A DNA stretch of 64,000 bases from positions 186,001 through 250,000 of the forward strand of contig JBEONO010000001.1 of assembly GCA_040544425.1 (NCBI GenBank), read 5' to 3'. The number at the start of each line of letters is the position of its first letter. The stretch's first letter is position 1. Made by a program: the position numbers and the translations under genes. Below the pieces are notes generated by a model that made no database searches, was not told the DNA's origin, and saw only the letters and a program-made list of their open reading frames with translations. The DNA comes from Solimicrobium sp040544425. Lineage in GTDB: Bacteria; Pseudomonadota; Gammaproteobacteria; Burkholderiales; Burkholderiaceae_D. Below, in pieces: positions 42,853 through 51,940 of the stretch.

Positions 42853-44295
42853 CTATTCACTGCCGGCAACAGGTTTTTTGGGACGGCGTCGACGCTTCTT
42901 GGGGGCCATGGAGGTACTGTCAGATTCAGCAATTACGCTGGCCGATTCTGCCCCAATCTTTTTTACCTGGGGTTTGCTTGCAGTATTCCCTGTCGTTGAT
43001 TTGGATGCTGTCCGTTGCGGCTTGGTCGCCAACAGCGCCTCACGATCCGCGAAGTCGCCTGCAAAAAAATTGCTCCACCAATCTGCCAGTTCCTGTTCAA
43101 TTTCACCCGATGCAGCACGCAACACCAAAAAATCCAGCCCGGCCCGAAAGCGCGGATGCTCGATTAATTTATAAGGCGACTTGCCAACCCGGCGCTCAAA
43201 CCGTGGCTGCATCGCCCAGATATCACGCATGTCTGAACCAATCCGCCGTTGCAATGCCAGTGATTCGGTTTGGGTCTGCAATACTTCATCTGCTGCCAGA
43301 TGCAGGGCCGGAATAGGGTATTCCCCGGAGGCCTGATAGGCCTGCCATTTTTCCAACACCTGATGCCAGAGCAGGGCCGCAAATAAAAATCCGGGTGATA
43401 CGGTTTTACCCTGTTTGACTCGCTCGTCAGTATTGTTTAACGCCAGCGTCACAAATTTTGCGCCCAGTGGCTGTTCCAGCACTACGTCCAACAGGGGCAA
43501 TAAACCGTGATGCAAGCCTTCCTGGCGCAACTGTTTCAGGCAGGCCAGAGCATGTCCGCTGGTGAGCAGCTTGAGCATTTCATCAAACACACGCGCAGTC
43601 GGGACATTGTCGATCAAGGTTGCCATCACGGCGATTGGTTCGCGCGACGAGGGGGCGATTTCAAATCCAAGCTTGGCGGCAAACCGCACCACGCGCAACA
43701 TGCGCACCGGATCTTCACGATACCGCGCTTCAGGCTGGCCAATAATGCGCAAGGTTTTTTTGCGAATGTCAGCCATGCCGCCGTGGTAATCCAGCACGGT
43801 CTGATCGGCCGGATCGTAATACATGGCATTGATGGTGAAGTCGCGGCGGGTCGCGTCTTCGTGCTGCTCGCCGAAGGTATTGTCTCTGAGCACACGACCA
43901 AATTCATCTTTGGGTGAGTCATCCATCGAAGTTCCGCGGAAGGTTGTCACTTCGATTAAATCGGAACCGAACATGACATGCACGATCTGGAATCGTTTGC
44001 CGATAATAAATGCACGTCTGAACAGACGCTTGACCTGATCAGGGGTGGCATTGGTGGCAATGTCAAAATCTTTGGGCTGCACGCCGAGTAGCAGATCGCG
44101 CACCGCACCGCCGACGATGAATGCTTTATATCCTGCATCCTGCAAAGTACTGGTGACGCGGATGGCATTGCTTGAAACGAGCTTCGGGTCAATGCCATGC
44201 TCCTTGACGGACAGCGTTTTAAGTTTGGCGACAGCCTGTTTTGCCGGCTTTGTCTGGCCACCGCCAAAAATTTTTTTGATAAGTTGCTTGATCAT
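42853..44295 (-). CDS. pcnB: Poly(A) polymerase I
   Basis: A 480-residue template-independent polymerase that adds 3' A-tails and promotes RNA decay. It has the class II nucleotidyltransferase core FIVGGAVRDLLLGVQPKDFDIATNA (first catalytic Asp pair), the DDSPKDEFGRVLRDNTFG region, the RRDFTINAMYYDP block, and RYREDPVRMLRVVRFAAKLGF of the RNA-binding region. The C-terminal tail is basic and low in complexity (APKKRRRRPKKP), as in other PcnB proteins. The core is preceded by a Lys-rich 30-residue stretch. folK follows. Confidence 0.96.
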   Translation of the reverse strand: MIKQLIKKIFGGGQTKPAKQAVAKLKTLSVKEHGIDPKLVSSNAIRVTSTLQDAGYKAFIVGGAVRDLLLGVQPKDFDIATNATPDQVKRLFRRAFIIGKRFQIVHVMFGSDLIEVTTFRGTSMDDSPKDEFGRVLRDNTFGEQHEDATRRDFTINAMYYDPADQTVLDYHGGMADIRKKTLRIIGQPEARYREDPVRMLRVVRFAAKLGFEIAPSSREPIAVMATLIDNVPTARVFDEMLKLLTSGHALACLKQLRQEGLHHGLLPLLDVVLEQPLGAKFVTLALNNTDERVKQGKTVSPGFLFAALLWHQVLEKWQAYQASGEYPIPALHLAADEVLQTQTESLALQRRIGSDMRDIWAMQPRFERRVGKSPYKLIEHPRFRAGLDFLVLRAASGEIEQELADWWSNFFAGDFADREALLATKPQRTASKSTTGNTASKPQVKKIGAESASVIAESDSTSMAPKKRRRRPKKPVAGSE

Positions 44296-44301
44296 TGTTG
44301 G

Positions 44302-45006
44302 TTATTTAAATAACTTTAAAATTGGCCAGCCATGCCGTTGTGCATATGCTGTTAATTTTTCGTCTGGGTTAGTTGCAATCGGGTGGCTGACAATGTCCAG
44401 CAACGGGATGTCATTGTGTGAATCGCTATAAAAATAGCTGCGTTCAAAACTGCTTAATGTTTTATCTTGCTGCTGCAGCCACTTCATCAGATGGTCAACC
44501 TTGCCTGTTCCTGAGGTTGGCGTGCCGACCAGTTTACCTGTTATGAGTCCTTCCGGGGAAAATTCCGGTTGCGCTGCAATCAGATGTTCAAATCCAAATG
44601 CCTTGGCTATCGGTCCGGTCACGAAACGATTGGTCGCTGTAATCATTAACAACAGATCGTTCTTGTGGAGCGCCAGCAGCTGATTTGCGGCCGGTGTGAT
44701 AGCCGGTCGAATCACCTCGCGCATGAATTGTGCATGCATGTCAGCCAGTTGTTTGGCGGAGAACGGCGTTAATGTGTTTAACGCAAATTCCAGATATTCG
44801 GTGGCGTTCAGGGTGCCAGCCTGATACTGTGCGAAGTACTCCTTGTTGCACAGCTCAAAATATCCGCGATCCACCGCGCCGATCTTGCACAGGAATTGTC
44901 CCCACTCATAATCAGAATCGATTGGCAACAGCGTGTGGTCCAAATCAAAAATAGCGATGCGTGCATGGCTTGCTGACTCATTTTGCATTGGCGACCTTTT
45001 GTTCAA
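44302..45006 (-). CDS. HAD-superfamily phosphatase (IB type, SerB-like)
   Basis: A 234-residue haloacid-dehalogenase-type hydrolase. Motif I is IAIFDLDHTLLPIDSD, motif II lies in MITATNRFVTGPIA, motif III in GTGKVDHLMKWL, and motif IV in YFYSDSHNDIPLLDIV. This arrangement matches the HAD-IB group (phosphoserine phosphatase-like), where similar genes next to hda are sometimes annotated as histidinol-phosphatase; the substrate is not settled. Its start overlaps the end of hda by 29 nt (a second ATG at 44988 would overlap by 11), so the two are translationally coupled. Confidence 0.9.
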   Translation of the reverse strand: MNKRSPMQNESASHARIAIFDLDHTLLPIDSDYEWGQFLCKIGAVDRGYFELCNKEYFAQYQAGTLNATEYLEFALNTLTPFSAKQLADMHAQFMREVIRPAITPAANQLLALHKNDLLLMITATNRFVTGPIAKAFGFEHLIAAQPEFSPEGLITGKLVGTPTSGTGKVDHLMKWLQQQDKTLSSFERSYFYSDSHNDIPLLDIVSHPIATNPDEKLTAYAQRHGWPILKLFK

Positions 45007-45664
45007 GCATCACTTCGCGCACGAATGGCAGAGTGATGGGACGTTTGATTTCGAGAGAGTGATTAATTAATGCGTTCAAAATTTGGGACAGCGAAGACAT
45101 GTCGCGTCGATAGTGAGTAATCAGGTAGGGTAAAACGCCATCAGGAACAGTGACGCCTTGGGTCACAGCGAACCGCTCCAATGCGGCTATCTTGTCTGAA
45201 TCGGTCAGGCCTTGCAGTTGGTATATCAGGCCCCAGCCCAGTCTGGTACGAAAATCCTCGCGCACTGTCAGCAAGGCTGGTGGTAAGGTGCCAGTCGCAA
45301 TAAAAAAACAGTGCTGTTCTTTGACCTGATTAAATAAATTGAATGCGGCGATCTGCTGTTGATCATCGAAGTTTTGGCAATCGTCGAGCAAATACATGGT
45401 TACTTCAGGCGTGAAGTCAAATGCATTGATCGACGACTCGGCATTGATATAACGCGCCGTTGCGTCGGCTTCGATGGCATGCAACAGATGAGATTTTCCG
45501 ACGCCGGCTGCGCCCCACATATACGCTGCCCGCTCGCCGAAACTTCCCGGCCGGCGCTGAATAAATAATCGTAATAGCTCAACCAGTTCGGGGTTGTGAC
45601 CGATCACGAACGATTCCAAAGTTTGCGGACGCGCCTCATCCAATTTCAACAGCAACTGTTTCAT
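44978..45664 (-). CDS. hda: DnaA regulatory inactivator Hda
   Basis: A DnaA-like AAA+ protein that, with the beta clamp, stimulates ATP hydrolysis by DnaA and prevents extra rounds of initiation. The 228 residues include a clamp-binding N-terminus (MKQLLLKLD), Walker A-like WGAAGVGKSHLLHA, the LLDDCQNFD Walker B block, the arginine finger region (RTRLGWGLIYQL) and the YRRDMSSLSQILNAL helix. It overlaps the perM-like gene by 4 nt and the HAD gene by 29 nt. This gene order is conserved in Burkholderiales. Confidence 0.95.
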   Translation of the reverse strand: MKQLLLKLDEARPQTLESFVIGHNPELVELLRLFIQRRPGSFGERAAYMWGAAGVGKSHLLHAIEADATARYINAESSINAFDFTPEVTMYLLDDCQNFDDQQQIAAFNLFNQVKEQHCFFIATGTLPPALLTVREDFRTRLGWGLIYQLQGLTDSDKIAALERFAVTQGVTVPDGVLPYLITHYRRDMSSLSQILNALINHSLEIKRPITLPFVREVMLEQKVANAK

Positions 45665-46740
45665 GTGTTTGTATAAAAACGACTTCGATAGTAGAGGTTG
45701 CGCAAATGTTTATAGGCGACCGAGGTAATGGCAGCAGCCGGTAAGGCCAGCAAGATACCGATGAAGCCAAACAACTGCCCGAATGCCAGCAAGGCAAAAA
45801 TGACGGCCAGCGGTGGCAAGCCGATGCGCTCTCCAACCAGGCGCGGTGTCAGGTAAAAACCTTCAATGACCTGACCAATGCCATAAATGATGGCCACCAT
45901 GACTAAACCGTGCAGCGGATCAGGCTGGAGAACTGCGCCGATCAGCGCCAGACACAAACCAAAGCCAAAACCGATATACGGAATAAATACCAGTAATCCA
46001 GTCAGGATGCCGACCGGCAGGGCCACAGAAAATCCGGCCAGGGTCAGGGCGCTCGAATAATATCCTGCCAGCACCAGCATGACCAACAATTGACCACGCA
46101 AATATTGCGCAAGTAACTCATCTGTCTCTTGCAGGATGTCCGTGGTTTTGCTGGCCCATTTGCGTGGAATCGCCAGATGGAATCGTTCGGTAATCGCGTG
46201 CCAGTCGAGCAGTAAATAGAACAGCACCATCGGAATCAGGAGCACATTGGCGAGAATTCCCAATATGGCAGTTCCGCCAACCCGGATTGAAGACAGTGCG
46301 GCCGTCGTAATTTTTTCGCTGCTCTCTGATAATTGTTGCGACAATATTTTTTTGATGCCGGCGCTGTCGAGTTGAACGTGGATGTTGTAGGCGAGCAGTT
46401 TCGGTTCGACATAGTCGTGGAGTTGGTCCAGAAATTTGGGAATCTGGTCCTGCAACAACGGCACTTCATTTTCGACCACAGGCAGCACCACCAAAATCAA
46501 TGCCAGGATACTGGACAGCAGCGCGATCATGGCAATGAAAACGGCGATGGCTCTGGGTATCACCCATTTTCCGATTTTGATACGACACAAACGATCGACC
46601 AGAGGATTGAGCGAGTAGGCCAGAATTGCACCGACGACGAAGGGCATGAGAACTGGACCTAAGATCACCAGCAGCATGACTAATGCGATACCTACCAGTA
46701 GCCAGATTGCGGATTGAAATTGTTCTTTAGTAAAGTTCAT
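45661..46740 (-). CDS. AI-2E family (PerM-like) membrane transporter
   Basis: A 359-residue inner-membrane protein of the AI-2E/PerM family with about seven to eight transmembrane segments. The family features are the paired N-terminal helices (SAIWLLVGIALVMLLVILG, FVVGAILAYSLNPLVDRL), a large cytosolic or periplasmic loop (about 95-190), and the C-terminal core with FIPYIGFGFGLCLALIGAV and YGIGQVIEGFYLTPRLVGERIGL. The substrate is uncertain; members have been linked to autoinducer export, ion exchange and stress. It is the first gene of the perM-hda-HAD unit, divergent from purM. Confidence 0.92.
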   Translation of the reverse strand: MNFTKEQFQSAIWLLVGIALVMLLVILGPVLMPFVVGAILAYSLNPLVDRLCRIKIGKWVIPRAIAVFIAMIALLSSILALILVVLPVVENEVPLLQDQIPKFLDQLHDYVEPKLLAYNIHVQLDSAGIKKILSQQLSESSEKITTAALSSIRVGGTAILGILANVLLIPMVLFYLLLDWHAITERFHLAIPRKWASKTTDILQETDELLAQYLRGQLLVMLVLAGYYSSALTLAGFSVALPVGILTGLLVFIPYIGFGFGLCLALIGAVLQPDPLHGLVMVAIIYGIGQVIEGFYLTPRLVGERIGLPPLAVIFALLAFGQLFGFIGILLALPAAAITSVAYKHLRNLYYRSRFYTNT

Positions 46741-46912
46741 AGCCTTGGTGGGATGAGAATTTTAGGGTTCTACAGAGAGCGTTTTAGGTTAAAATGCTGA
46801 CTTTTATTGATGCACGGGTTTGTAGGGCTGAATCAAAAGATCGAATTTTACCCGATAGAACTGCATTACTTCTATTTTTACTGCATCCTCCCTAAATACT
46901 TAGCCAGATATC

Positions 46913-47956
46913 ATGACTACACCCTCTAAAGTTTCCCTTTCCTACCGCGATGCCGGCGTTGATATTGACGCAGGTGACGCTTTAATCGATGTCATTAAAC
47001 CATTTGCAAAACGTACGATGCGCGAAGGTGTATTGGCAGGGATAGGTGGATTTGGCGCATTGTTTGAAGTCAGCAAAAAGTTTAAAGAGCCGGTACTGGT
47101 CGCTGGTACCGATGGCGTAGGGACGAAATTGAAATTGGCATTTCACCTGAATCGCCATGACACTGTTGGCATCGATCTGGTCGCCATGAGTGTGAACGAT
47201 ATTTTGGTGCAGGGCGCTGAACCGTTATTTTTTCTGGACTACTTCGCCTGCGGCAAACTGAACGTCGCCGCGGCTGCAGATGTCATCAAAGGCATCGCGC
47301 AGGGATGTGAGCAGGCCGGTTGCGCATTGATCGGTGGTGAGACAGCCGAAATGCCGTCGATGTATCCGGACGGTGAATATGACATGGCAGGTTTTGCGGT
47401 CGGCGCAGTCGAAAAATCAAAAATTATTGACGGCTCAAAAATTGTGCCCGGCGATGTGGTGTTGGGTCTGGCTTCGTCAGGCGCACATTCGAATGGCTAT
47501 TCTCTGGTTCGTAAAATTATCGAGGTAGCGCAACCAGATTTGAACGGTGACTTCCACGGCAAGAAATTGGCGGACGTGTTGATGGCGCCGACAAGAATAT
47601 ACGTTAAACCATTGCTGGCGCTGATTGAAGCCCTGGAAGTAAAAGGCATGGCGCATATCACCGGTGGTGGCCTGGTGGAAAATGTGCCGCGCGTACTCGG
47701 TGCAAATTTGACTGCGATTCTCGATCACTCCAAATGGACCATGCCACCCTTGTTCACCTGGTTGCAGCAACACGGTAATGTGGCTGACGCCGAGATGCAT
47801 CGCGTGTTTAACTGCGGTATCGGCATGGTGGTGATTGTCGCAAAAGAAAACGCTGCTGCCGCGATGGCGCAATTAACTGCGGCTGGCGAACAGGTCTGGC
47901 AGATCGGTGAAATTCGTGCGCGGGCCGGGGATGAAGCGCAAACTCAGGTTATTTAA
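46913..47956 (+). CDS. purM: Phosphoribosylformylglycinamidine cyclo-ligase (AIR synthetase)
   Basis: The fifth step of purine synthesis: ATP-dependent ring closure to AIR. The 347-residue protein has the N-terminal SYRDAGVDIDAGDALI, the ATP-binding GTDGVGTKLKLAF, MSVNDILVQGAEPLFFLDYFACG, GGETAEMPSMY and the C-terminal HITGGGLVENVPRVL. It is full length. The gene is a single unit followed by a strong terminator. Confidence 0.97.
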   Translation: MTTPSKVSLSYRDAGVDIDAGDALIDVIKPFAKRTMREGVLAGIGGFGALFEVSKKFKEPVLVAGTDGVGTKLKLAFHLNRHDTVGIDLVAMSVNDILVQGAEPLFFLDYFACGKLNVAAAADVIKGIAQGCEQAGCALIGGETAEMPSMYPDGEYDMAGFAVGAVEKSKIIDGSKIVPGDVVLGLASSGAHSNGYSLVRKIIEVAQPDLNGDFHGKKLADVLMAPTRIYVKPLLALIEALEVKGMAHITGGGLVENVPRVLGANLTAILDHSKWTMPPLFTWLQQHGNVADAEMHRVFNCGIGMVVIVAKENAAAAMAQLTAAGEQVWQIGEIRARAGDEAQTQVI

Positions 47957-47975
47957 ATTCGAGCGCATCACCAAA

Positions 47976-48006
47976 AATAAGCGCCAGTTTTGGCGCTTAT
48001 TTTTTT
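47976..48006 (+). terminator. Intrinsic terminator after purM
   Basis: AATAAGCGCCA and TGGCGCTTATT pair around GTTT, followed by a T-run, 19 nt after the stop codon. Confidence 0.95.
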
Positions 48007-48106
48007 CTTGCAATGCCGATTTATCGACAAATCAACCCGCTGACCTTGGCACGTCCTGTTTTCTTGTACTATCATCCGCGTCACCACATTGAAACCAAAT
48101 TTTCCC

Positions 48107-48355
48107 ATGGATGAATTAGCAACCCTCGAGTCTTTAGGATTCACGCTGCCAAGCCCTGCCTATATTATTGGCGCGATACTGTTCAGCATGATTGGCTTCG
48201 TGGCCTACCGGTACGGGAAAAAAACCTCACGCCAGCACGTCAAATGGCTTGGTGTCGCTCTGATGCTGTATCCCTACGTGGTGCCGCAAACCTGGCTGAT
48301 GTATCTGGTTGGCATTGCCTTGTGCTATGCATGTTATTACTATCGCAACCATTAA
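48107..48355 (+). CDS. Small conserved membrane protein upstream of recA
   Basis: An 82-residue protein with two or three hydrophobic helices (PAYIIGAILFSMIGFVAYRYG, WLGVALMLYPYVVP, WLMYLVGIALCYACYYY) and a short polar loop. I start it at ATG 48107; the frame is open to a TTG at 48089. Similar small proteins are often labelled amino acid transport proteins in related genomes, without experimental support that I know of. The C-terminus (YYYRNH) is short and basic. It has its own space between purM and recA. Confidence 0.7.
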   Translation: MDELATLESLGFTLPSPAYIIGAILFSMIGFVAYRYGKKTSRQHVKWLGVALMLYPYVVPQTWLMYLVGIALCYACYYYRNH

Positions 48356-48440
48356 GATTGGTCGTTTGCCAATAAAAACGGTCATATTGGCGTTAAATTC
48401 GGGATTGAAGCAACGATTTTGCAAATTTTCAGTAATTTAA

Positions 48441-48456
48441 CTGTTTTTTTATACAG
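48441..48456 (+). promoter_or_regulatory. LexA (SOS) box of recA
   Basis: CTGTTTTTTTATACAG fits the CTGT-N8-ACAG LexA consensus exactly. It lies 100 nt before the recA start and overlaps the expected -35 region of a promoter whose -10 may be TAGAAT (48473-48478). recA, and recX with it, should be SOS-induced. Confidence 0.9.
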
Positions 48457-48555
48457 TGCTCTAAAATTACAGTAGAATACGTTTTATCGAAAAAACGGTC
48501 TGCAAAGTGCCGAAAACCATCCCGATCAAATTCTCACTACTTGCTGAAAGATATC

Positions 48556-49704
48556 ATGGACGACAAAAAACCACTCCCTACTGCAGAAAAAGCCAAGGCA
48601 CTCGCTGCCGCTTTAGCACAAATTGAAAAACAATTCGGCAAGGGTTCAGTCATGCGCATGGCTGACGGCGAAGTTGTCGAAGAAGTCGCAGTCGTTTCAA
48701 CCGGTTCCCTGGGATTGGATATTGCACTCGGTGTGGGCGGATTGCCGCGCGGTCGGGTGGTAGAGATTTACGGCCCGGAATCGTCAGGCAAAACAACACT
48801 GGCGCTGCAGGTTATCGCCGAGATGCAAAAACTGGGCGGCACCTGCGCGTTTATCGATGCGGAACATGCGCTTGATGTTGGCTATGCCCAGAAGCTGGAC
48901 GTCAATTTGTCTGACTTGCTGATCTCTCAGCCAGATACCGGTGAACAGGCCTTGGAGATCGTTGATGCTTTGGTCCGGTCCGGCAGTATCGATCTGGTGG
49001 TAATTGACTCGGTTGCTGCGCTGACACCAAAAGCCGAAATTGAAGGCGACATGGGCGCATCCCTGCCTGGTCTGCAAGCGCGTCTGATGTCCCAGGCCTT
49101 ACGCAAACTGACTGGCACGATCAATCGTACCAACACGCTGGTTATCTTTATTAACCAGATCCGCATGAAAATTGGCGTCATGTTTGGTAATCCGGAAACC
49201 ACGACCGGTGGTAACGCATTGAAGTTTTACGCATCGGTGCGTTTGGATATCCGTCGCGTTGGCGGTATCAAATCCGGCGATGAAGTAATCGGTAATGAAA
49301 CCAAAGTAAAAGTTGTCAAAAACAAGGTCGCGCCACCGTTCAAAGAAGCGCACTTTGACATCATGTACGGCGAAGGCACGTCACGGGAAGGTGAAATTCT
49401 GGACCTGGGTTCGGACGCCAAGATCGTGGAAAAAGCCGGTGCATGGTATAGCTACAACGGTGAACGGATTGGCCAGGGTAAAGACAACGCACGGACCTAT
49501 TTGCAAGAACGTCCGGCGCTGGCCCGTGAAATTGAAAACAAGGTTCGCAAGCACCTTGGCGTGCGGGAATTGCCAGTCGTTGTAGAACCGAAAATGACGA
49601 AAGCTGAAGTAGCGGCAGCGGAAAAAGCGGCGGCATTGACTGAAAAAGCAGCGGCAGTAGAAGAAAATGCAAGCAAAGCAAGCAAAGCTCAGTCTAAAGA
49701 ATAG
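48556..49704 (+). CDS. recA: Recombinase RecA
   Basis: The central recombinase and LexA coprotease. I start at ATG 48556 (MDDKKPLPTAEKAKALAA). It has Walker A GPESSGKTTLAL, the LVVIDSVAAL Walker B strand, loop L1/L2 residues (EGDMGASLPGLQARLMSQAL and FGNPETTTGGNALKFYASVR) and the KVVKNKVAPPFKEA block. At 382 residues it is about 30 longer than E. coli RecA because of a C-terminal Ala/Lys/Glu-rich tail (about 345-382) of low complexity; acidic tails in RecA modulate DNA binding. recX begins inside its end. Confidence 0.98.
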   Translation: MDDKKPLPTAEKAKALAAALAQIEKQFGKGSVMRMADGEVVEEVAVVSTGSLGLDIALGVGGLPRGRVVEIYGPESSGKTTLALQVIAEMQKLGGTCAFIDAEHALDVGYAQKLDVNLSDLLISQPDTGEQALEIVDALVRSGSIDLVVIDSVAALTPKAEIEGDMGASLPGLQARLMSQALRKLTGTINRTNTLVIFINQIRMKIGVMFGNPETTTGGNALKFYASVRLDIRRVGGIKSGDEVIGNETKVKVVKNKVAPPFKEAHFDIMYGEGTSREGEILDLGSDAKIVEKAGAWYSYNGERIGQGKDNARTYLQERPALAREIENKVRKHLGVRELPVVVEPKMTKAEVAAAEKAAALTEKAAAVEENASKASKAQSKE

Positions 49705-50182
49705 GGCGCTGCGCTTCCTGTCTTTGCGTGAGCACAGTCGGCTTGAGTTAAAACGCAAGCTGATGCGTTACGCAGAAGAGGGTGACAATGTTGACGAGCT
49801 ATTGGATGCATTGGAAAAAAGTCGATTCCTGTCATGCGAGCGGTTTTCTGAATCATTGATTCGGCGCCGCTCGGAAAGTTACGGCAATCATCGGATCCTG
49901 GCAGAGTTGCAAACGCATGGTCTGGACTCTGAACTTCTGGCGCACAGCAAGGTTGAACTGGCCGAGTCCGAGGTAGCCAGGGCCTGTGCCGTTTGGCAGA
50001 AAAAATTTGGAAGAACTACGGAATTACCTTTTGGAGATTCGGCCGATTGCTCAGCAACTGAACCCGATCTTCGCGAGCAACGCGCCAGGCAGATCCGTTA
50101 TTTAGCCCAGCGCGGCTTTTCAGGCAAGGCTATCAGAGCGGCAATGTCTGGGTGTGATGATGTGCCGGATGATCTGGACTAG
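49667..50182 (+). CDS. recX: RecA regulator RecX
   Basis: A modulator that caps and shortens RecA filaments. The 171-residue, all-helical protein starts with LSLKNRALRFLSLREHSRLELKRKL, the typical RecX N-terminus, and contains FLSCERFSESLIRRRSESYGNHRILAELQ and the final RQIRYLAQRGFSGKAIRAAM repeat. The insert EDFGRTTELPFG-like region before the third repeat is family-typical in betaproteobacteria. The ATG lies 38 nt inside recA in another frame, so expression depends on recA translation and the SOS promoter. Confidence 0.93.
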   Translation: MQAKQAKLSLKNRALRFLSLREHSRLELKRKLMRYAEEGDNVDELLDALEKSRFLSCERFSESLIRRRSESYGNHRILAELQTHGLDSELLAHSKVELAESEVARACAVWQKKFGRTTELPFGDSADCSATEPDLREQRARQIRYLAQRGFSGKAIRAAMSGCDDVPDDLD

Positions 50183-50743
50183 GGCGGTTCTGGTTTGGTT
50201 CGGCGCTTCAAAATATGCATCTTTTTACAAGATATCGTTATAAATCATTAAAAACCCCGAGTTTTTACAGCTCGGCGGATTCAATTTGTGTCCGGAGAAG
50301 CTGAGTTCCCCCTTAGCTGTGCTAAACTCCTGCAATATTTTGCAGTGCCGCAAAAGCGGCTGTTTGCGTAGAAACTGCGCTCACGACGTCATGCGGCTTT
50401 TTGAATTTTGCATGTCATACCAGCTTAGAATAGCCCAACCTTTTTCAATGCTCTGTCCAATTCCATCCCCCACTCTACAGTTGATTGCAGCTATGCGATC
50501 GTTGCTGGCGTGCGCGTTCGCACATGGAAGTGTGCCGGTGGAGAAAATAAATCCGGGACTACTCGTATTTAGACCGAATTAACACCTATAGTTAATTCGT
50601 GCAGAAGCAATGTGAGCAAGATGAGTTTATTGAATTTAAATGCAAAAAATTAGTATCAGTCGGGCCAGATTTTGGTTATTCGAAAATGAATTTGTAAATC
50701 GGGTTATTTTAATTTTGTATTAGAGAGTTCGAAGGGAAATCGC
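50183..50743. other. Long intergenic region before sucCD
   Basis: 561 nt without a supported gene. It contains three small dyads: CCGAG/CTCGG (near 50258-50276, probably the recX 3' end), GCCGC-AAAA-GCGGC (50347-50360), and the stronger CGAATTAAC/GTTAATTCG with a 7-nt loop (50575-50599). The last 150 nt are AT-rich and should contain the sucCD promoter. An open frame at 50286-50582 has no ribosome site and unconvincing composition. A small RNA is possible but not shown. Confidence 0.5.
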
Positions 50744-51928
50744 ATGAAAATCCATGAGTATCAGGGCAAAGAAATTCTCCGTAAATATGGCGTAACTGTA
50801 CCACGCGGCATTCCGTGTCTGACCGTTGAGGACGCTGTCAAAGCGGCTGAAACGTTAGGTGGACCGGTCTGGGTTGTAAAAGCACAGATTCACGCCGGTG
50901 GCCGCGGTAAAGGCGGCGGCGTAAAAGTTGCCAAAACGCTGGAACAGGTCAAAGAATATGCAACCGCGATCCTGGGTATGCAACTGGTTACACACCAAAC
51001 CGGACCAGAAGGTCAAAAAGTGCGCCGCCTGCTGATTGAAGAAGGCGCCGACATCAAAAAAGAATTGTACGTAAGTATGGTCACGGATCGCATCAGTCAG
51101 CGCGTTGTGCTGATGGCGTCGAGCGAAGGCGGGATGGATATTGAAGAAGTCGCCGCTTCCCATCCTGAAAAAATTCATCATATCGCGATCGATCCGACTG
51201 CCGGTCTGCAAGACGCCGAAGCGGATGATATTTCGCGCAAAATTGGTGTGCCGGAAGGCTCAATCGCCGATGCGCGCGTGCAGTTACAAGGCCTGTACAA
51301 AGCGTTTATGGAAACCGATGCATCATTGGCTGAAATTAACCCATTGATCGTTACCGGTTCGGGCAAGATTATCGCTCTGGACGCGAAGTTCAACTTTGAC
51401 GCCAATGCTTTATATCGCCAACCAGAAATCGTCGCGTATCGTGACCTGGACGAAGAAGATCCGGCTGAGATTGAAGCGTCCAAATTTGACCTGGCTTACA
51501 TTTCCCTGGACGGCAATATCGGTTGCCTGGTAAACGGCGCAGGTCTGGCAATGGCTACTATGGACACCATCAAATTGTTCGGCGGCGAACCGGCCAACTT
51601 CCTCGACGTAGGCGGTGGAGCGACGGCTGAAAAGGTGACCGAAGCATTCAAGATCATGCTGAAAAATCCTGGACTGAACGCCATCCTGGTCAATATTTTT
51701 GGTGGAATTATGCGCTGCGACGTGATCGCCGAAGGTGTGATCACCGCATCAAAAGCGGTGTCTTTGAAAGTCCCATTGGTTGTGCGCATGAAGGGCACGA
51801 ATGAAGAAATCGGCAAGAAAATGTTGGCCGATTCTGGTTTGCCTATTATCTCCGCTGACACCATGGAAGAAGCTGCGCAAAAAGTGGTCGCTGCTGCTGC
51901 CGGATACGCTCACACTGCAGCTCAATAA
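50744..51928 (+). CDS. sucC: Succinyl-CoA synthetase beta subunit (ADP-forming)
   Basis: The beta subunit of the TCA-cycle enzyme that makes ATP or GTP from succinyl-CoA. The 394-residue ATP-grasp protein starts MKIHEYQGKEILRKYGV, has VVKAQIHAGGRGKGGGVK, LAEINPLIVTGSGKIIALDAK and the C-terminal VNIFGGIMRCDVIAEGVI. GAAGGGAAA precedes the ATG. sucD follows 12 nt downstream. Confidence 0.98.
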   Translation: MKIHEYQGKEILRKYGVTVPRGIPCLTVEDAVKAAETLGGPVWVVKAQIHAGGRGKGGGVKVAKTLEQVKEYATAILGMQLVTHQTGPEGQKVRRLLIEEGADIKKELYVSMVTDRISQRVVLMASSEGGMDIEEVAASHPEKIHHIAIDPTAGLQDAEADDISRKIGVPEGSIADARVQLQGLYKAFMETDASLAEINPLIVTGSGKIIALDAKFNFDANALYRQPEIVAYRDLDEEDPAEIEASKFDLAYISLDGNIGCLVNGAGLAMATMDTIKLFGGEPANFLDVGGGATAEKVTEAFKIMLKNPGLNAILVNIFGGIMRCDVIAEGVITASKAVSLKVPLVVRMKGTNEEIGKKMLADSGLPIISADTMEEAAQKVVAAAAGYAHTAAQ

Positions 51929-51940
51929 TAAGGAAATACT

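Noticed and set aside
50286..50582. 98-codon open frame between recX and sucC
   Set aside because: No ribosome site, unusual composition and no recognisable motif; it overlaps hairpins and is best read as non-coding.
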